The notes under the pieces: generated by a model
The model's input: the letters and a program-made list of their open reading frames with translations, nothing else
What the model was told of the DNA's origin: nothing
Databases searched by the model: none
In this document: positions 25,548 to 34,115 of the stretch, piece after piece
How positions within the stretch are numbered: position 1 is the stretch's first letter
Layout: the number at the start of each line of letters is the position of its first letter
Program-made: the position numbers and the translations under genes
NCBI RefSeq assembly: GCF_000203975.2
Contig: NZ_AFCF02000001.1
Location: forward strand, 875,783-939,782
DNA: 64,000 nucleotides
Source: Leisingera sp. ANG1
GTDB lineage: Bacteria; Pseudomonadota; Alphaproteobacteria; Rhodobacterales; Rhodobacteraceae
Reading direction: 5' to 3'

Positions 25548-27350
25548 TCAACGGTTTGCTTTCACCTTCACATAGGATCCCGGGGCCGGCATCAAAGAAG
25601 GGAAGCCCGAATCCCCCACCTCGCGGGCGGGAACCTGCTTGCCTGCGCGCTTCTTGAGCCAATCGTTCCAGCGCGGCCACCAGGAGCCCTCGTGGTAATC
25701 CGCGCCTTCCATCCAGGCCTCCTGATCCCCCTTCAGATCGTCATTGGTGTAGTGGCCGTATTTCTTCTTGCTGGGCGGATTGACGATGCCGGCGATATGG
25801 CCGGATTCCGACACGATGAAGCTCTTGCTGCGTGACCCCATCTGCTGCACGCCGGCATAGCAGTCCTTCCAGCGGGCGATATGATCGGTCTCGCAGGTGA
25901 TCGCCATCAGCGGCACATCCACGTCCTTGATATGCAGTTTGTGGCCCATCAGCTCGAACCCGTCGCCAACAAACTCGTTGTTCTGGCAGAGGCCCCGCAG
26001 ATACTGCACCGCCATCCGGCCCGGCAGATTGGCACCGTCGCCGTTCCAGTAAAGCAGATCGAATGCAGGCGGCGTCTCGCCCATCATGTAGCTTTTCACA
26101 GCCGGGCCGTAGATCAGGTCCTTGGAACGCAGGAACGACATGGTGCGCGCAATCACCCAGGACCGCAGCAGCCCTTCTTCCTCCACCTGCGCCTCGATCC
26201 CGTCGACGAAATCGTTCTGCAGGAACGGCGTGAACTCGCCCTGATCGCCGAAGTCCGTCAGCGTGGTAAAGAAGGTGGCCGATTTCACCGACTTGTCGCC
26301 GCGCTGCTTCAAGAGCGACAGTGTCAGGCTCAGCGTGGTGCCGGCAATGCAATAGCCCACTGCATTGACCTGATCGGTCTTACAGATCTCCTTGGCGGTC
26401 TCGATTGCGGTCAGGAAGCCCTCCTGAATGTAATCCTCCATCCCCACGTCGGCATGACTGGCGTCGGCATTGACCCAGGAGACCACAAACAGGGTGTAGC
26501 CCTGCTCCGTCACCCATTTGATCAGGCTGTTCTGCGCCTTGAGGTCGAGGATATAGAACTTGTTGATCCAAGGCGGGAACAAAACGATCGGCGTCTCATG
26601 CACGGTCTCGGTCACCGGCTTGTACTGGATCAGCTCCATCATCCGGTTGCGGTAGACCACGTCGCCCGGCGTGGTGGCGATGTTGCCGCCCAGCTCAAAG
26701 GCGCTCTCATCCGCCAGCCGCACCACAAGCTCGCCATTATTGGCTTCCAGATCGGTGACCAGGTTCTCCAGCCCGTCGATCAGCGACTGGCCTTCGGTTT
26801 CCACCGCCTTTTCCAGCGCGTCCGGGTTGGTGGGCAGGAAATTGGTTGGCGCCATCATCTCGATGATCTGATCGGCGAAATAGGTCAGCCGCTGCTTGTC
26901 CTTGCGGTCCAGGTCCACCGCATCCTGCACCGCCTTGCGGATCGCATCTGCGTTGGTCATGTACTGCTGCTTCACGAAACTGAAGTACGGGCTGCTCTCC
27001 CACAGCGGATTCGAAAAACGGCGGTCCTTCGGGCCGCCGTCATCCGTGCTCTCCGGTTTTCCAGCCAGGGCTTTCTGCGCTTCTGCGAAATTCAGCACAG
27101 ACTTGCTCCAGTATTCGACCTGCTGCTCAAGGATCTTGGCCGGGTTCTGCATGGCTTCGGCCCAATAGGCAGTTGCTGCACGCGCATAAAGCTCTTGATT
27201 CGGACCGTCCAAAGCCGGGTTATGCGGCACCTTCCGGGACATGACATCGGCCAGACGCTTGCTCAGCTCCTCCACACGGGTCAAGTTTTCCTTAAGCTTT
27301 TCAATGCTCTCAGAATTGGCCGCTGCGGATAATTCGTCACTAGTTGTCAT
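25548..27350 (-). CDS. phaC: Class I poly(3-hydroxyalkanoate) synthase
   Basis: 600 aa, polymerises (R)-3-hydroxybutyryl-CoA into PHB at the granule surface. The catalytic triad is C334 in GYCIAG (lipase-box-like), D489 in ETDHIA and H518 in SGHIAG. The N-terminal 100 residues are variable, as usual for class I enzymes, and the C-terminus ends with GSYVKVKANR. The length fits class I enzymes (about 590-630). It is divergent from the depolymerase gene across a 133-bp region that carries a PhaR-type operator. Confidence 0.97.
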   Translation of the reverse strand: MTTSDELSAAANSESIEKLKENLTRVEELSKRLADVMSRKVPHNPALDGPNQELYARAATAYWAEAMQNPAKILEQQVEYWSKSVLNFAEAQKALAGKPESTDDGGPKDRRFSNPLWESSPYFSFVKQQYMTNADAIRKAVQDAVDLDRKDKQRLTYFADQIIEMMAPTNFLPTNPDALEKAVETEGQSLIDGLENLVTDLEANNGELVVRLADESAFELGGNIATTPGDVVYRNRMMELIQYKPVTETVHETPIVLFPPWINKFYILDLKAQNSLIKWVTEQGYTLFVVSWVNADASHADVGMEDYIQEGFLTAIETAKEICKTDQVNAVGYCIAGTTLSLTLSLLKQRGDKSVKSATFFTTLTDFGDQGEFTPFLQNDFVDGIEAQVEEEGLLRSWVIARTMSFLRSKDLIYGPAVKSYMMGETPPAFDLLYWNGDGANLPGRMAVQYLRGLCQNNEFVGDGFELMGHKLHIKDVDVPLMAITCETDHIARWKDCYAGVQQMGSRSKSFIVSESGHIAGIVNPPSKKKYGHYTNDDLKGDQEAWMEGADYHEGSWWPRWNDWLKKRAGKQVPAREVGDSGFPSLMPAPGSYVKVKANR

Positions 27351-27374
27351 ATAAAAGAATCCCTCATAGGCTTT

Positions 27375-27385
27375 CTGCTATGCAG
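27375..27385. promoter_or_regulatory. PhaR-type operator between phaC and phaZ
   Basis: CTGCTATGCAG matches the CTGC-N3-GCAG palindrome exactly, 25 bp upstream of the phaC start. A further TTCTGCA half-site occurs about 10 bp away (27393-27399). The location allows control of the divergent phaC and phaZ promoters. Confidence 0.7.
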
Positions 27386-27483
27386 AATACTCTTCTGCAT
27401 TTTTCAGGGCAAAGCGGCGATTGGTCCGATAGTCCGGATTTGATGGTCCGATGACGCAGGGGCAAAGCCCGAAGGAGACGCGC

Positions 27484-28761
27484 ATGCGATACATGATGAC
27501 CTACGACCTGATGGAGACCGTCCGGAACACCAACCAATGGTTGGGCGCCACGGCCCTCTCCATGGCATCTTACCCGGTCTTTTCCGCCTTGCCAAACCCT
27601 GCCCTCAGCTGGATGGCCGCCTGGGGCGAAGTGACGGAACGTACTTACCAGCGCATGGTGGTGAAACCCGACTGGGGCATTCCCTCCTTCACCTGCGAAG
27701 ACGGCAAGGACCATGTGGTTGAAATTGCCAACGTGGTCGAGCGCCCCTTTGGCGACCTCATCCATTTCAAGGTCAGCGGACGCGATGAACAGCCCCGCAA
27801 GGTGCTGCTTGTTGCCCCGATGTCCGGCCATTACGCCACCCTCCTCCGCTCTACCGTGCAAAGTCTGATCAGAAACTGTGAAGTCTATGTGACGGACTGG
27901 CACAACGCCCGCGACATCCCTGTTTCCGCGGGGAAATTCGACGTCGAGGATTACACGCTCTACCTCGTTGATTTCATGCGCGAGCTGGGACCGGACATCC
28001 ATGTTGTTGCGGTCTGCCAGCCGGTGCCGTTGACCCTGGCCGCCACCGCCTATCTGGCAGAGCAGGACCCCAAGGCGCAGCCCTCCTCGCTGACGCTGAT
28101 CGGCGGCCCGGTGGACCCGGACGCAACCCCGACCGAAGTCACAGATTTCGGCCGCCGCGTCACCATGGGCCAGCTGGAGGAAACCATGATCCAGCGCGTC
28201 GGCTTCAAGTATCCCGGCGTCGGCCGCAAGGTCTACCCGGGCCTGCTGCAGCTGGCGTCTTTCATGTCGATGAACGGCGAACGGCACTCCAAGGCCTTCA
28301 TGGATCAGATCCAGCGGGTTTCCCGCGGCGAAGCATCCGACCACGATGCCCACAACCGGTTTTATGACGAATATCTCGCCGTGATGGACATGACGGCGGA
28401 ATTCTACCTGTCCACGGTCGAACGCATCTTCAAGAACCGTGAGATCGCCCGCAATGAATTCGTGGTGAATGGCCACAAGGTCGATTTCTCCAAGATCACC
28501 GATGTGGCGGTGAAAACCGTCGAAGGCGCCAAGGACGACATCTCCGCCCCCGGCCAATGCATCGCCGCACTGGATCTCTGTACCGGTCTGCCGGAAGAGA
28601 AGAAGGCCAGCCACGTCGAACCTGGCGCCGGCCATTACGGCATCTTCGCGGGCCGCAGCTGGCGCAACAATATCCGGCCGCTGGTGATCGACTTCATGAA
28701 CGCCAACAGCCGCAAGAAGCCGGCAGCTCACAAACCCGCCAACAAGAACACGGCTGCCTGA
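27484..28761 (+). CDS. phaZ: Intracellular polyhydroxyalkanoate depolymerase
   Basis: 425 aa. It matches the PhaZ1-type intracellular depolymerase of Ralstonia: an N-terminal MRYMMTYDLMETVRNTN, and the catalytic cysteine C178 in AVCQPVP. C178 sits in a lipase-box-like place but uses Cys instead of Ser, as in that family. The C-terminal half contains GAGHYGIFAGRSWR with a likely catalytic histidine. Start 27484 has AAGGAG 7 bp upstream. It mobilises stored PHB. Confidence 0.95.
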   Translation: MRYMMTYDLMETVRNTNQWLGATALSMASYPVFSALPNPALSWMAAWGEVTERTYQRMVVKPDWGIPSFTCEDGKDHVVEIANVVERPFGDLIHFKVSGRDEQPRKVLLVAPMSGHYATLLRSTVQSLIRNCEVYVTDWHNARDIPVSAGKFDVEDYTLYLVDFMRELGPDIHVVAVCQPVPLTLAATAYLAEQDPKAQPSSLTLIGGPVDPDATPTEVTDFGRRVTMGQLEETMIQRVGFKYPGVGRKVYPGLLQLASFMSMNGERHSKAFMDQIQRVSRGEASDHDAHNRFYDEYLAVMDMTAEFYLSTVERIFKNREIARNEFVVNGHKVDFSKITDVAVKTVEGAKDDISAPGQCIAALDLCTGLPEEKKASHVEPGAGHYGIFAGRSWRNNIRPLVIDFMNANSRKKPAAHKPANKNTAA

Positions 28762-28765
28762 ATAT

Positions 28766-29338
28766 ATGGCGGAGGGGCTGGCGTTTTCCTGCAATTGCGG
28801 GGCCTTGCGCGGTGAAGTCGCGGCGCAAGGCATCAAGACCGGTACCCGCGTTGTCTGCTACTGCGCCGACTGCCGTGCCAATGAGCTGTACCACGGCCAG
28901 CCCGACCCGGCCCCGGACCCGGTCGACCTCTTTCAGCTCGCCCCTGATACCATCACCATCACCCAAGGGGCAGAGCATCTGAAGGCGCTCCGCCTCGGCC
29001 CCCGCGGGCCGTTGCGCTGGTTTGCCTCCTGCTGCGGCACGCCCTTTGCCAATACGCTGGCCAAACCCGGCCTGCCCTTTGCCGGCATGCGCTCTGATCT
29101 GTTCCAGGACAAATCCGCCCTGGGCAAGATCCGGTCCAGGGCCTTCATCCCCGCCCCCGGCAAGCAAGCCCGCACCAAGGGCGGAGGCGCCATGGCCTGG
29201 GGCATCCTCAGCCGGATGATCACCGCGCGGCTGTCCGGCCGGTGGAAGGAGACGCCGTTCTTTGATGCGGAGACCGGAAAACCTGTGGCGGAGCCGCAGC
29301 TGATCAGCAAGGCAGAGCGCGCGAAACTTTATCCCTGA
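28766..29338 (+). CDS. DUF6151 family protein (GFA-like zinc protein)
   Basis: 190 aa, starts 4 bp after the phaZ stop with no separate ribosome site, so it is probably coupled to phaZ. FSCNCGALRGEV and CYCADCRA give a cysteine set like the glutathione-dependent formaldehyde-activating (GFA/Gfa-like) zinc fold, and WFASCCGTPFAN carries more. The family is of unknown function. The 3' end overlaps the convergent hydrolase gene by 10 bp. Confidence 0.75.
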   Translation: MAEGLAFSCNCGALRGEVAAQGIKTGTRVVCYCADCRANELYHGQPDPAPDPVDLFQLAPDTITITQGAEHLKALRLGPRGPLRWFASCCGTPFANTLAKPGLPFAGMRSDLFQDKSALGKIRSRAFIPAPGKQARTKGGGAMAWGILSRMITARLSGRWKETPFFDAETGKPVAEPQLISKAERAKLYP

Positions 29339-30090
29339 GCGTAAAGGGCGGTCTCCGCAGCGGGTTCGGCTACCGGCTCTGCCAGCCAGTGCAGCAATGC
29401 CCGGTTCACGGCATCCGGCTGCTCCAGCACTGGAAAATGACCGGCATCCGGCAGGATTTCCAGCCGCGCCTCCGGGATCAGCTGTGCCAGCAGGTCCAGC
29501 TTGGCCGGGGGTACGATCGTGTCATGCTCTCCGCCGAGAACAAGCGTAGGCACATGCACCCGCCGCATTGCGGCCTGCTGGTCCGGCCTCCGCTGCAATG
29601 CGCGTGCCTGCGCCACATACATCTCCGGCCCCAGCTCCATCCCCATCCGGCAGAACAGCTTGTGCACCTCCAGCCGCAAGGGGCCCGGGGCAAGCGCTTC
29701 CGCCGGCAATGTCTCGCGCAGCACATCCTCCAGCCGTCCGGCGCGCGCCGCGACGATCTGCGGTTCCCGGCTGGCGGCCTGGTCCGGCGTCTCGGCCAGC
29801 GGACTGGCCCCGATGATACACAGGCGGCTGATCCGTTCCGGGGCCCGGCGCACCAGTTCCATCGCCAGAATGCCGCCCATGGAAAACCCCGCCAGCGCAA
29901 AGCGCGGCGGCAGATGGCTCAGCATCCGAGCGGCGATCTTCTCTACCGTGTCACCGCCAGCCAGCGGCAGCACCATCACCGGCATGCTGCCGGAAAATGT
30001 CCTGACCTGAGCGTAAAAGATCCGGCCGTCGCACATCATACCCGGCAGCAAAACCAGGGGTTCGCGGCACGGTTGCTGATCATAAGGCAT
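29329..30090 (-). CDS. Alpha/beta hydrolase
   Basis: 253 aa. The nucleophile is S70 in AGFSMGG, the acid is in GEHDTIVPP and the histidine is in DAGHFPVLEQP, a complete triad. Start 30090 is preferred because GAGG lies 9-10 bp upstream; a GTG at 30117 would add nine residues. No substrate can be inferred. It is probably a cytoplasmic esterase-like enzyme, transcribed alone. Confidence 0.83.
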   Translation of the reverse strand: MPYDQQPCREPLVLLPGMMCDGRIFYAQVRTFSGSMPVMVLPLAGGDTVEKIAARMLSHLPPRFALAGFSMGGILAMELVRRAPERISRLCIIGASPLAETPDQAASREPQIVAARAGRLEDVLRETLPAEALAPGPLRLEVHKLFCRMGMELGPEMYVAQARALQRRPDQQAAMRRVHVPTLVLGGEHDTIVPPAKLDLLAQLIPEARLEILPDAGHFPVLEQPDAVNRALLHWLAEPVAEPAAETALYAQG

Positions 30091-30211
30091 GTCCTGCCCT
30101 CGCGGTTTGCCTCCCACCCGTTTGTCAACTCTGTGGACGGAAAACCCTTAGATCAAGAAAAACCTCGGGGCGGCGGCAATTTACAGAAAAGCTGCCGCCA
30201 CCCTGCCACGC

Positions 30212-30637
30212 TCAGTAACCGTTCCAGCGGAACGCGCCGTCCTCCGCCAGCGGCGAGAACGGGTTGAAGGCGATTTCCCAGACATGCCCGTCCGGGCTGC
30301 GGAAATACCCGTGATGGCCGCCCCAGAACACATCCTGCGCAGGCTTCAGCACCTCCGCACCGGCGTCCTCTGCCGCGGCCAGGAGCTGTGCCACCTCTTC
30401 CTTGCTGCGGGTGTTGTGGCTCAGCGTTATGGCACCGGTTCCCAGAGCCTCAGGCGGCAGGCCGACATCTTCCGCCAGCGCCACCAGCGGATAGAGACCC
30501 AGTGTCTGCGAAATCAGATCAAATGCAATGACGCCATCCGGGCTTTCGGCCCGTTTCCAACCCAGAGCCTCGTAAAAGGCGGCGGCCTTCTCCATGTCCG
30601 GCACGCCCAGCGTAATCAGGCTCACCCTTTGTTCCAT
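30212..30637 (-). CDS. VOC family protein (glyoxalase/bleomycin-resistance fold)
   Basis: 141 aa with the two-module VOC fold: VSLITLGVPDMEKAAAFYEALGW at the N-terminus, then GHHGYFRSPDGHVWEIAFNPF at the C-terminus. Last gene of a three-gene minus-strand operon. Its ATG overlaps the stop of the hydrolase upstream (TAATG). It may act on a small molecule, but the role is unknown. Confidence 0.82.
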   Translation of the reverse strand: MEQRVSLITLGVPDMEKAAAFYEALGWKRAESPDGVIAFDLISQTLGLYPLVALAEDVGLPPEALGTGAITLSHNTRSKEEVAQLLAAAEDAGAEVLKPAQDVFWGGHHGYFRSPDGHVWEIAFNPFSPLAEDGAFRWNGY

Positions 30638-31626
30638 TACTCAAATCCTTTTGTGTTCAACCAACTTAATATCCCATCCACCGTTGCCTGCGTCTGGCTG
30701 GGCGATACGATGTCTCCGGCCAGAATATGGCCGTGCACATCGTCTGCAGCCCCCGGCGGCACCAGATTCACCGCAACCGGACCACCCCAGGCTGCGGCAA
30801 CCTCCGCAGTGATGTCAGGCCGCACCACCTTATCGCCATCTGAATACCAGAACAATGCAGGAACATCCGTTTGACTGAAGTCCAGTTTGCTGACCGTTTT
30901 CAGCATTGCCGCCATCGGAAGCACGGCCTGCGACGGGTACCGCGTGGTCCAGAACCGCCCATAGGCTTCGCTGCGCACCGGCAGCTCTACCTCGCGCGCG
31001 GCCAGCGGCGGCAGCCAGTAGCGTGAAGCGGGCCAGGTCAGCAGCGGAGCAAAAACCGTGTTCAACCCGTAGTTCGGCGACATCAGTACCATTGCATCAA
31101 TGCTCTGCGACAACTCCGCATCCAACGCCGCCACCGTGGCGAGGGTTGCACCCGTGGAATTGGCGATAACCACGACCCGCTTCCCCACCTGTGCCGCCGC
31201 CGCCAGCGCCTCTGCCGTGTCCTGCATCCAGGCCTTGGGCGTGGCCTCCAGCATTGCAGCCCCGGAACGCCCGTGGCCGGTCAGCCGGGTAAACACCAGA
31301 TTGGCGCCCAAGGCTTCAGCCACCCGGTCCGGCACCGGGCGGATTTCCTCGGAGGTCGCGGAAAACCCATGGATGTAGAGGACCGACACTGGCGTCCGTG
31401 TCTCTGCCTGCCCAGCCCAAACCACGCGCTTTTCCGTGCCAGGCGTAATGTCGCCGTAGCGGCTCTCGACGCTTTCAAAGTAGACCTGAACGCCTTCACC
31501 AAACTTGCGCGCATCAAAACTGGTAGTGAGGTCCACGTCCTCATAAGGGCCAAAGACCGTCAGCGCCGCAACGGGCACCGCCAGGGCCAGCAGCCCCCGT
31601 CCCAAGCCGCTCCCGAACCTGCGCAT
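30637..31626 (-). CDS. Alpha/beta hydrolase with N-terminal membrane anchor
   Basis: 329 aa. Residues 8-26 are hydrophobic (GRGLLALAVPVAALTVFG), suggesting a membrane anchor with the enzyme in the periplasm or at the membrane. The nucleophile is the serine in IANSTGA (a GxSxG variant), with an acid in SDGDKVV and a histidine in DVHGHI. It overlaps the genes on both sides by one base (TGATG upstream, TAATG downstream), so it sits in a tightly translated operon. Confidence 0.82.
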   Translation of the reverse strand: MRRFGSGLGRGLLALAVPVAALTVFGPYEDVDLTTSFDARKFGEGVQVYFESVESRYGDITPGTEKRVVWAGQAETRTPVSVLYIHGFSATSEEIRPVPDRVAEALGANLVFTRLTGHGRSGAAMLEATPKAWMQDTAEALAAAAQVGKRVVVIANSTGATLATVAALDAELSQSIDAMVLMSPNYGLNTVFAPLLTWPASRYWLPPLAAREVELPVRSEAYGRFWTTRYPSQAVLPMAAMLKTVSKLDFSQTDVPALFWYSDGDKVVRPDITAEVAAAWGGPVAVNLVPPGAADDVHGHILAGDIVSPSQTQATVDGILSWLNTKGFE

Positions 31627-32375
31627 CAGGCGCCGCCCAGAACGTCCAGAACCGCGTCTTCGATCATCTTCAGGCAGGCCTCATCCGAGAAGCGGTGATC
31701 GGCATCTTTCACCAGGTTCAGCCGCATGTCCGGGCAGGTTGCATGATCCATCAGCCGCAGCGCGGTCTCTGTCGACACCGCCGTATCTGCTGTTCCCTGC
31801 AGGCAGCGCACCTTGAACGGCAGGAACAGCGGCGTACGCAGCAGCAGCCGCTTGCGCCCGTCCTCAATCATCCGTTTCGAGATGTGATAGGGCTCCATAT
31901 AATCGCTCGGGAGCTCTACATAACCGCGGCTCTCGAGTTCCGCCTTTTGCGCCTCCGAGAAATTTGCCCAATAGCCGTCCTCGGTGAAGTCCGGCGCTGC
32001 GGCGATAGTCACCAGGCCCTTGATCCGCTCCGGCATCTCGCGCGCCAGCAAGAGCGCCTGCCAACCACCCATCGAAGACCCTACAGGAACGATCTCCCCC
32101 TCAGTCAGCTGCGCCACCGCCTCCAGCGTGTCCTCGTGCCAGTCGCCGATGCAACCTTCCTCGAACGTTCCTGAGCTTTCGCCATGGCCGGAATAGTCGA
32201 ACCGCAGAAACGCCTGCCCGCGTGCCTTGGCCCAGGCCTCCAGATGCACCGCTTTGGTGCCCTCCATGTCCGACTTCAGCCCGCCCAGGAACACCACGCA
32301 CGGCCCCTGCCCCTCGCTCTTGTGATAGGCAATCCGGCGGCCCTGAGAGGTCTCAAGGTAAGATGCAGCTGGCAT
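31626..32375 (-). CDS. Alpha/beta hydrolase (ABHD10/thioesterase-like)
   Basis: 249 aa. Nucleophile S101 in VGSSMGGW, acid in GTADTAV, histidine in DADHRFSD. The opening HKSEGQGPCVVFLGGLKSDMEGTKA resembles ABHD10-type acyl-protein thioesterases and related bacterial esterases. Start 32375 has AGGAGAG 7-8 bp upstream. First gene of the operon with the anchored hydrolase and the VOC protein. Substrate unknown. Confidence 0.82.
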   Translation of the reverse strand: MPAASYLETSQGRRIAYHKSEGQGPCVVFLGGLKSDMEGTKAVHLEAWAKARGQAFLRFDYSGHGESSGTFEEGCIGDWHEDTLEAVAQLTEGEIVPVGSSMGGWQALLLAREMPERIKGLVTIAAAPDFTEDGYWANFSEAQKAELESRGYVELPSDYMEPYHISKRMIEDGRKRLLLRTPLFLPFKVRCLQGTADTAVSTETALRLMDHATCPDMRLNLVKDADHRFSDEACLKMIEDAVLDVLGGA

Positions 32376-32509
32376 GTCTTTGCTCTCCTGTGCTTTTCCC
32401 AAGATGTGGCACGGCTCCGCCCGCCCCGCAAGCAGGTGCACAGCCTGCTTGCAACTCCCCCGCTGCCTTCCTTATGGTCCGCAAAAATTTTTTGAAGGAC
32501 CGTGGGGGC

Positions 32510-33517
32510 ATGTTCAGACTCATCAAGGGCGTTTTCACTGGCGCCGCCATCCTTGCGGTGGCCCTTGCGACAGTTTGGGCGGTTATGGCCCTGTGGTACC
32601 GTCTGCCGTTTGAAGCTCTGGGCCGGGGTGCGCTGGCGGGCGGCATTGCCCTCTTGGGTCTTGCCGTCATTGCCGGGCTGTTCCGCCGCCGCGCCTTGCG
32701 CGCGCTCACTACTTTCGTTCTGGCACTGGCTGCGGTGATCCTGTGGTGGTCCACCCTCACCCCGCCCGCAGACCGCAACTGGTCGCCCGATGTGGCCCGC
32801 CAGGTGACCGGCACGGTCGAGGGCGACATCCTCACCCTAAGCGGCGTTCGCAATTTCACCTGGGACACACCGGAAAACTTCACCGAGGCCTGGGAATCCC
32901 GCAGTTACGATCTGACCAAGCTGCAATCCACCGACCTGTTCATGTCCTACTGGGCCGGGCCGCAGATGGCGCATATGATCGTCAGCTTCGGCTTTGAGGG
33001 CGGCGAGCATATCGCCTGGTCGGTTGAGGTGCGGCGCCAGCTGGGCGGCGGTTTCTCCCCCATCGCCGATCTGTTCAAATCCAACACGCTGGTTCTGATC
33101 GCCGCGGATGAACGCGATCTGGTCGGGACCCGCACCAATGCCCGCGGCGAAGACGTGCAGCTTTTCCGCATCGGCGTCAGCCCCGACACCGGCCGGGAAC
33201 TGCTGCTGAAATACGTCGAGACCGCCAACAGCCTGGCAGCACAGCCCCAGTGGTACAACTCGCTGACCACCAACTGCACCACGGTAGTGATGACCCTGAT
33301 CCGCAGCTTCGCGGAGGACGTGCCGCTGGACTGGCGGGTGCTGGCGAATGGCTACCTGCCGGAATTTGCCTGGGAACAGGGCGTTCTGGATCAAAGCCGC
33401 AGCGTCGAAGACCTGCGCGCGCTTGGCAGCATCACCCCGATCGCGCAGGCGCATGGGGTCGGTCCCGACTACTCCGCCATGATCCGCGAAGGCGTGCCGG
33501 CGCCCGCACAGGACTGA
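32510..33517 (+). CDS. DUF4105 domain membrane protein
   Basis: 335 aa. Three hydrophobic segments are at residues 8-28, 39-58 and 63-80. A soluble domain of the DUF4105 type follows (AGPQMAHMIVSFGFEGGEHIAWSVEVRRQ and WYNSLTTNCTTVVMTLI, with the conserved NC). The domain is of unknown enzymatic role. The start at 32510 gives MFRLIKGVF; an in-frame ATG at 32474 is possible but lacks a ribosome site. Confidence 0.78.
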   Translation: MFRLIKGVFTGAAILAVALATVWAVMALWYRLPFEALGRGALAGGIALLGLAVIAGLFRRRALRALTTFVLALAAVILWWSTLTPPADRNWSPDVARQVTGTVEGDILTLSGVRNFTWDTPENFTEAWESRSYDLTKLQSTDLFMSYWAGPQMAHMIVSFGFEGGEHIAWSVEVRRQLGGGFSPIADLFKSNTLVLIAADERDLVGTRTNARGEDVQLFRIGVSPDTGRELLLKYVETANSLAAQPQWYNSLTTNCTTVVMTLIRSFAEDVPLDWRVLANGYLPEFAWEQGVLDQSRSVEDLRALGSITPIAQAHGVGPDYSAMIREGVPAPAQD

Positions 33518-33529
33518 CCGGCATCTTTA

Positions 33530-33573
33530 TGGTTTAAAATACCCCGGGGAGCGCGAGGGGCTGGCCCCTCGCT
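33530..33573. repeat. Dispersed roseobacter-type intergenic repeat, copy 1
   Basis: Core GGTTTAAAATACCCCGGGG followed by GCGAGGGGC-TG-GCCCCTCGC. A sister copy with the same core (GGTCTCAAATACTCCGGGG) and a G/C-rich hairpin is at 61912-61963. Both lie just after gene ends, so they may also act as terminators. Confidence 0.6.
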
Positions 33574-33587
33574 TGCCTGACGGCTGA

Positions 33588-33836
33588 TCAGGACAGACTA
33601 GCGGCAGGTGTCCCGTCGGCCTTCTGAACCTGCAAGCGGCCTAGCAGGTTCCGGATCCGGCTCAGCATCTCCCCGGTCTGCACGGCCTTCTCCGCGTTTG
33701 CCCCGCCTTCGATCTGCGCGCCATGCTCATAAGACAGATGGCGGTGCGACAGGATCTTTTGCGACTGGCACAGCGCGGTTTCAATCAGATCCACATCTTC
33801 AACCGTCAGGTCAAAGTTCGGGTTCGGGCGGGTCAT
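33588..33836 (-). CDS. Hypothetical protein, 82 aa
   Basis: Begins [27 protein letters not shown]. It is a helical, probably cytoplasmic protein without signal or membrane segments. The text reads like a conserved Rhodobacterales protein, but I recognise no family. Transcribed divergently from thrS. A ribosome-like CAGGAGTGTTCC lies just upstream of the ATG. Confidence 0.65.
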   Translation of the reverse strand: MTRPNPNFDLTVEDVDLIETALCQSQKILSHRHLSYEHGAQIEGGANAEKAVQTGEMLSRIRNLLGRLQVQKADGTPAASLS

Positions 33837-33889
33837 TGGAACACTCCTGGTATGTCCTTGGGTCTCAGGTTTCGGTCACCCTGCCCTAG

Positions 33890-34115
33890 CGCCGCGTCCA
33901 TGACAACAGTTTTTTTGTTATTTTTCAATTGCTTACCTGTATACATATATGTGCAATCGCATGCACAGGCACACAAACGGAAATTCCTGCGCAATTACAA
34001 CCGCATGCAAAGCCGCCTTGACTTGCCTCTGTATTGGCAGCAAAACGCGCAGACCAAACACATACCCGCAACCGGGCGTTCTGTGGGCGCCAAACCGACG
34101 AGGAGCAGCCAGACT
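33890..34115 (+). promoter_or_regulatory. AT-rich leader region of thrS
   Basis: 226 bp before the thrS ATG, clearly richer in A and T than the genome (33900-33970), with TATACATATATG and a GTGCA-N6-TGCAC repeat. It should hold the thrS and divergent promoters; no T-box is expected in this group and none was seen. Confidence 0.4.

Noticed and set aside
25881-27332. Plus-strand frame opposite phaC
   Set aside because: phaC has the full catalytic triad on the minus strand. The other frame shows no recognisable domain.
33723-34115. N-terminal extension of thrS (an earlier in-frame start)
   Set aside because: The extension does not resemble any ThrS N-terminus, while [11 protein letters not shown] at 34116 with GAGGAG upstream does.
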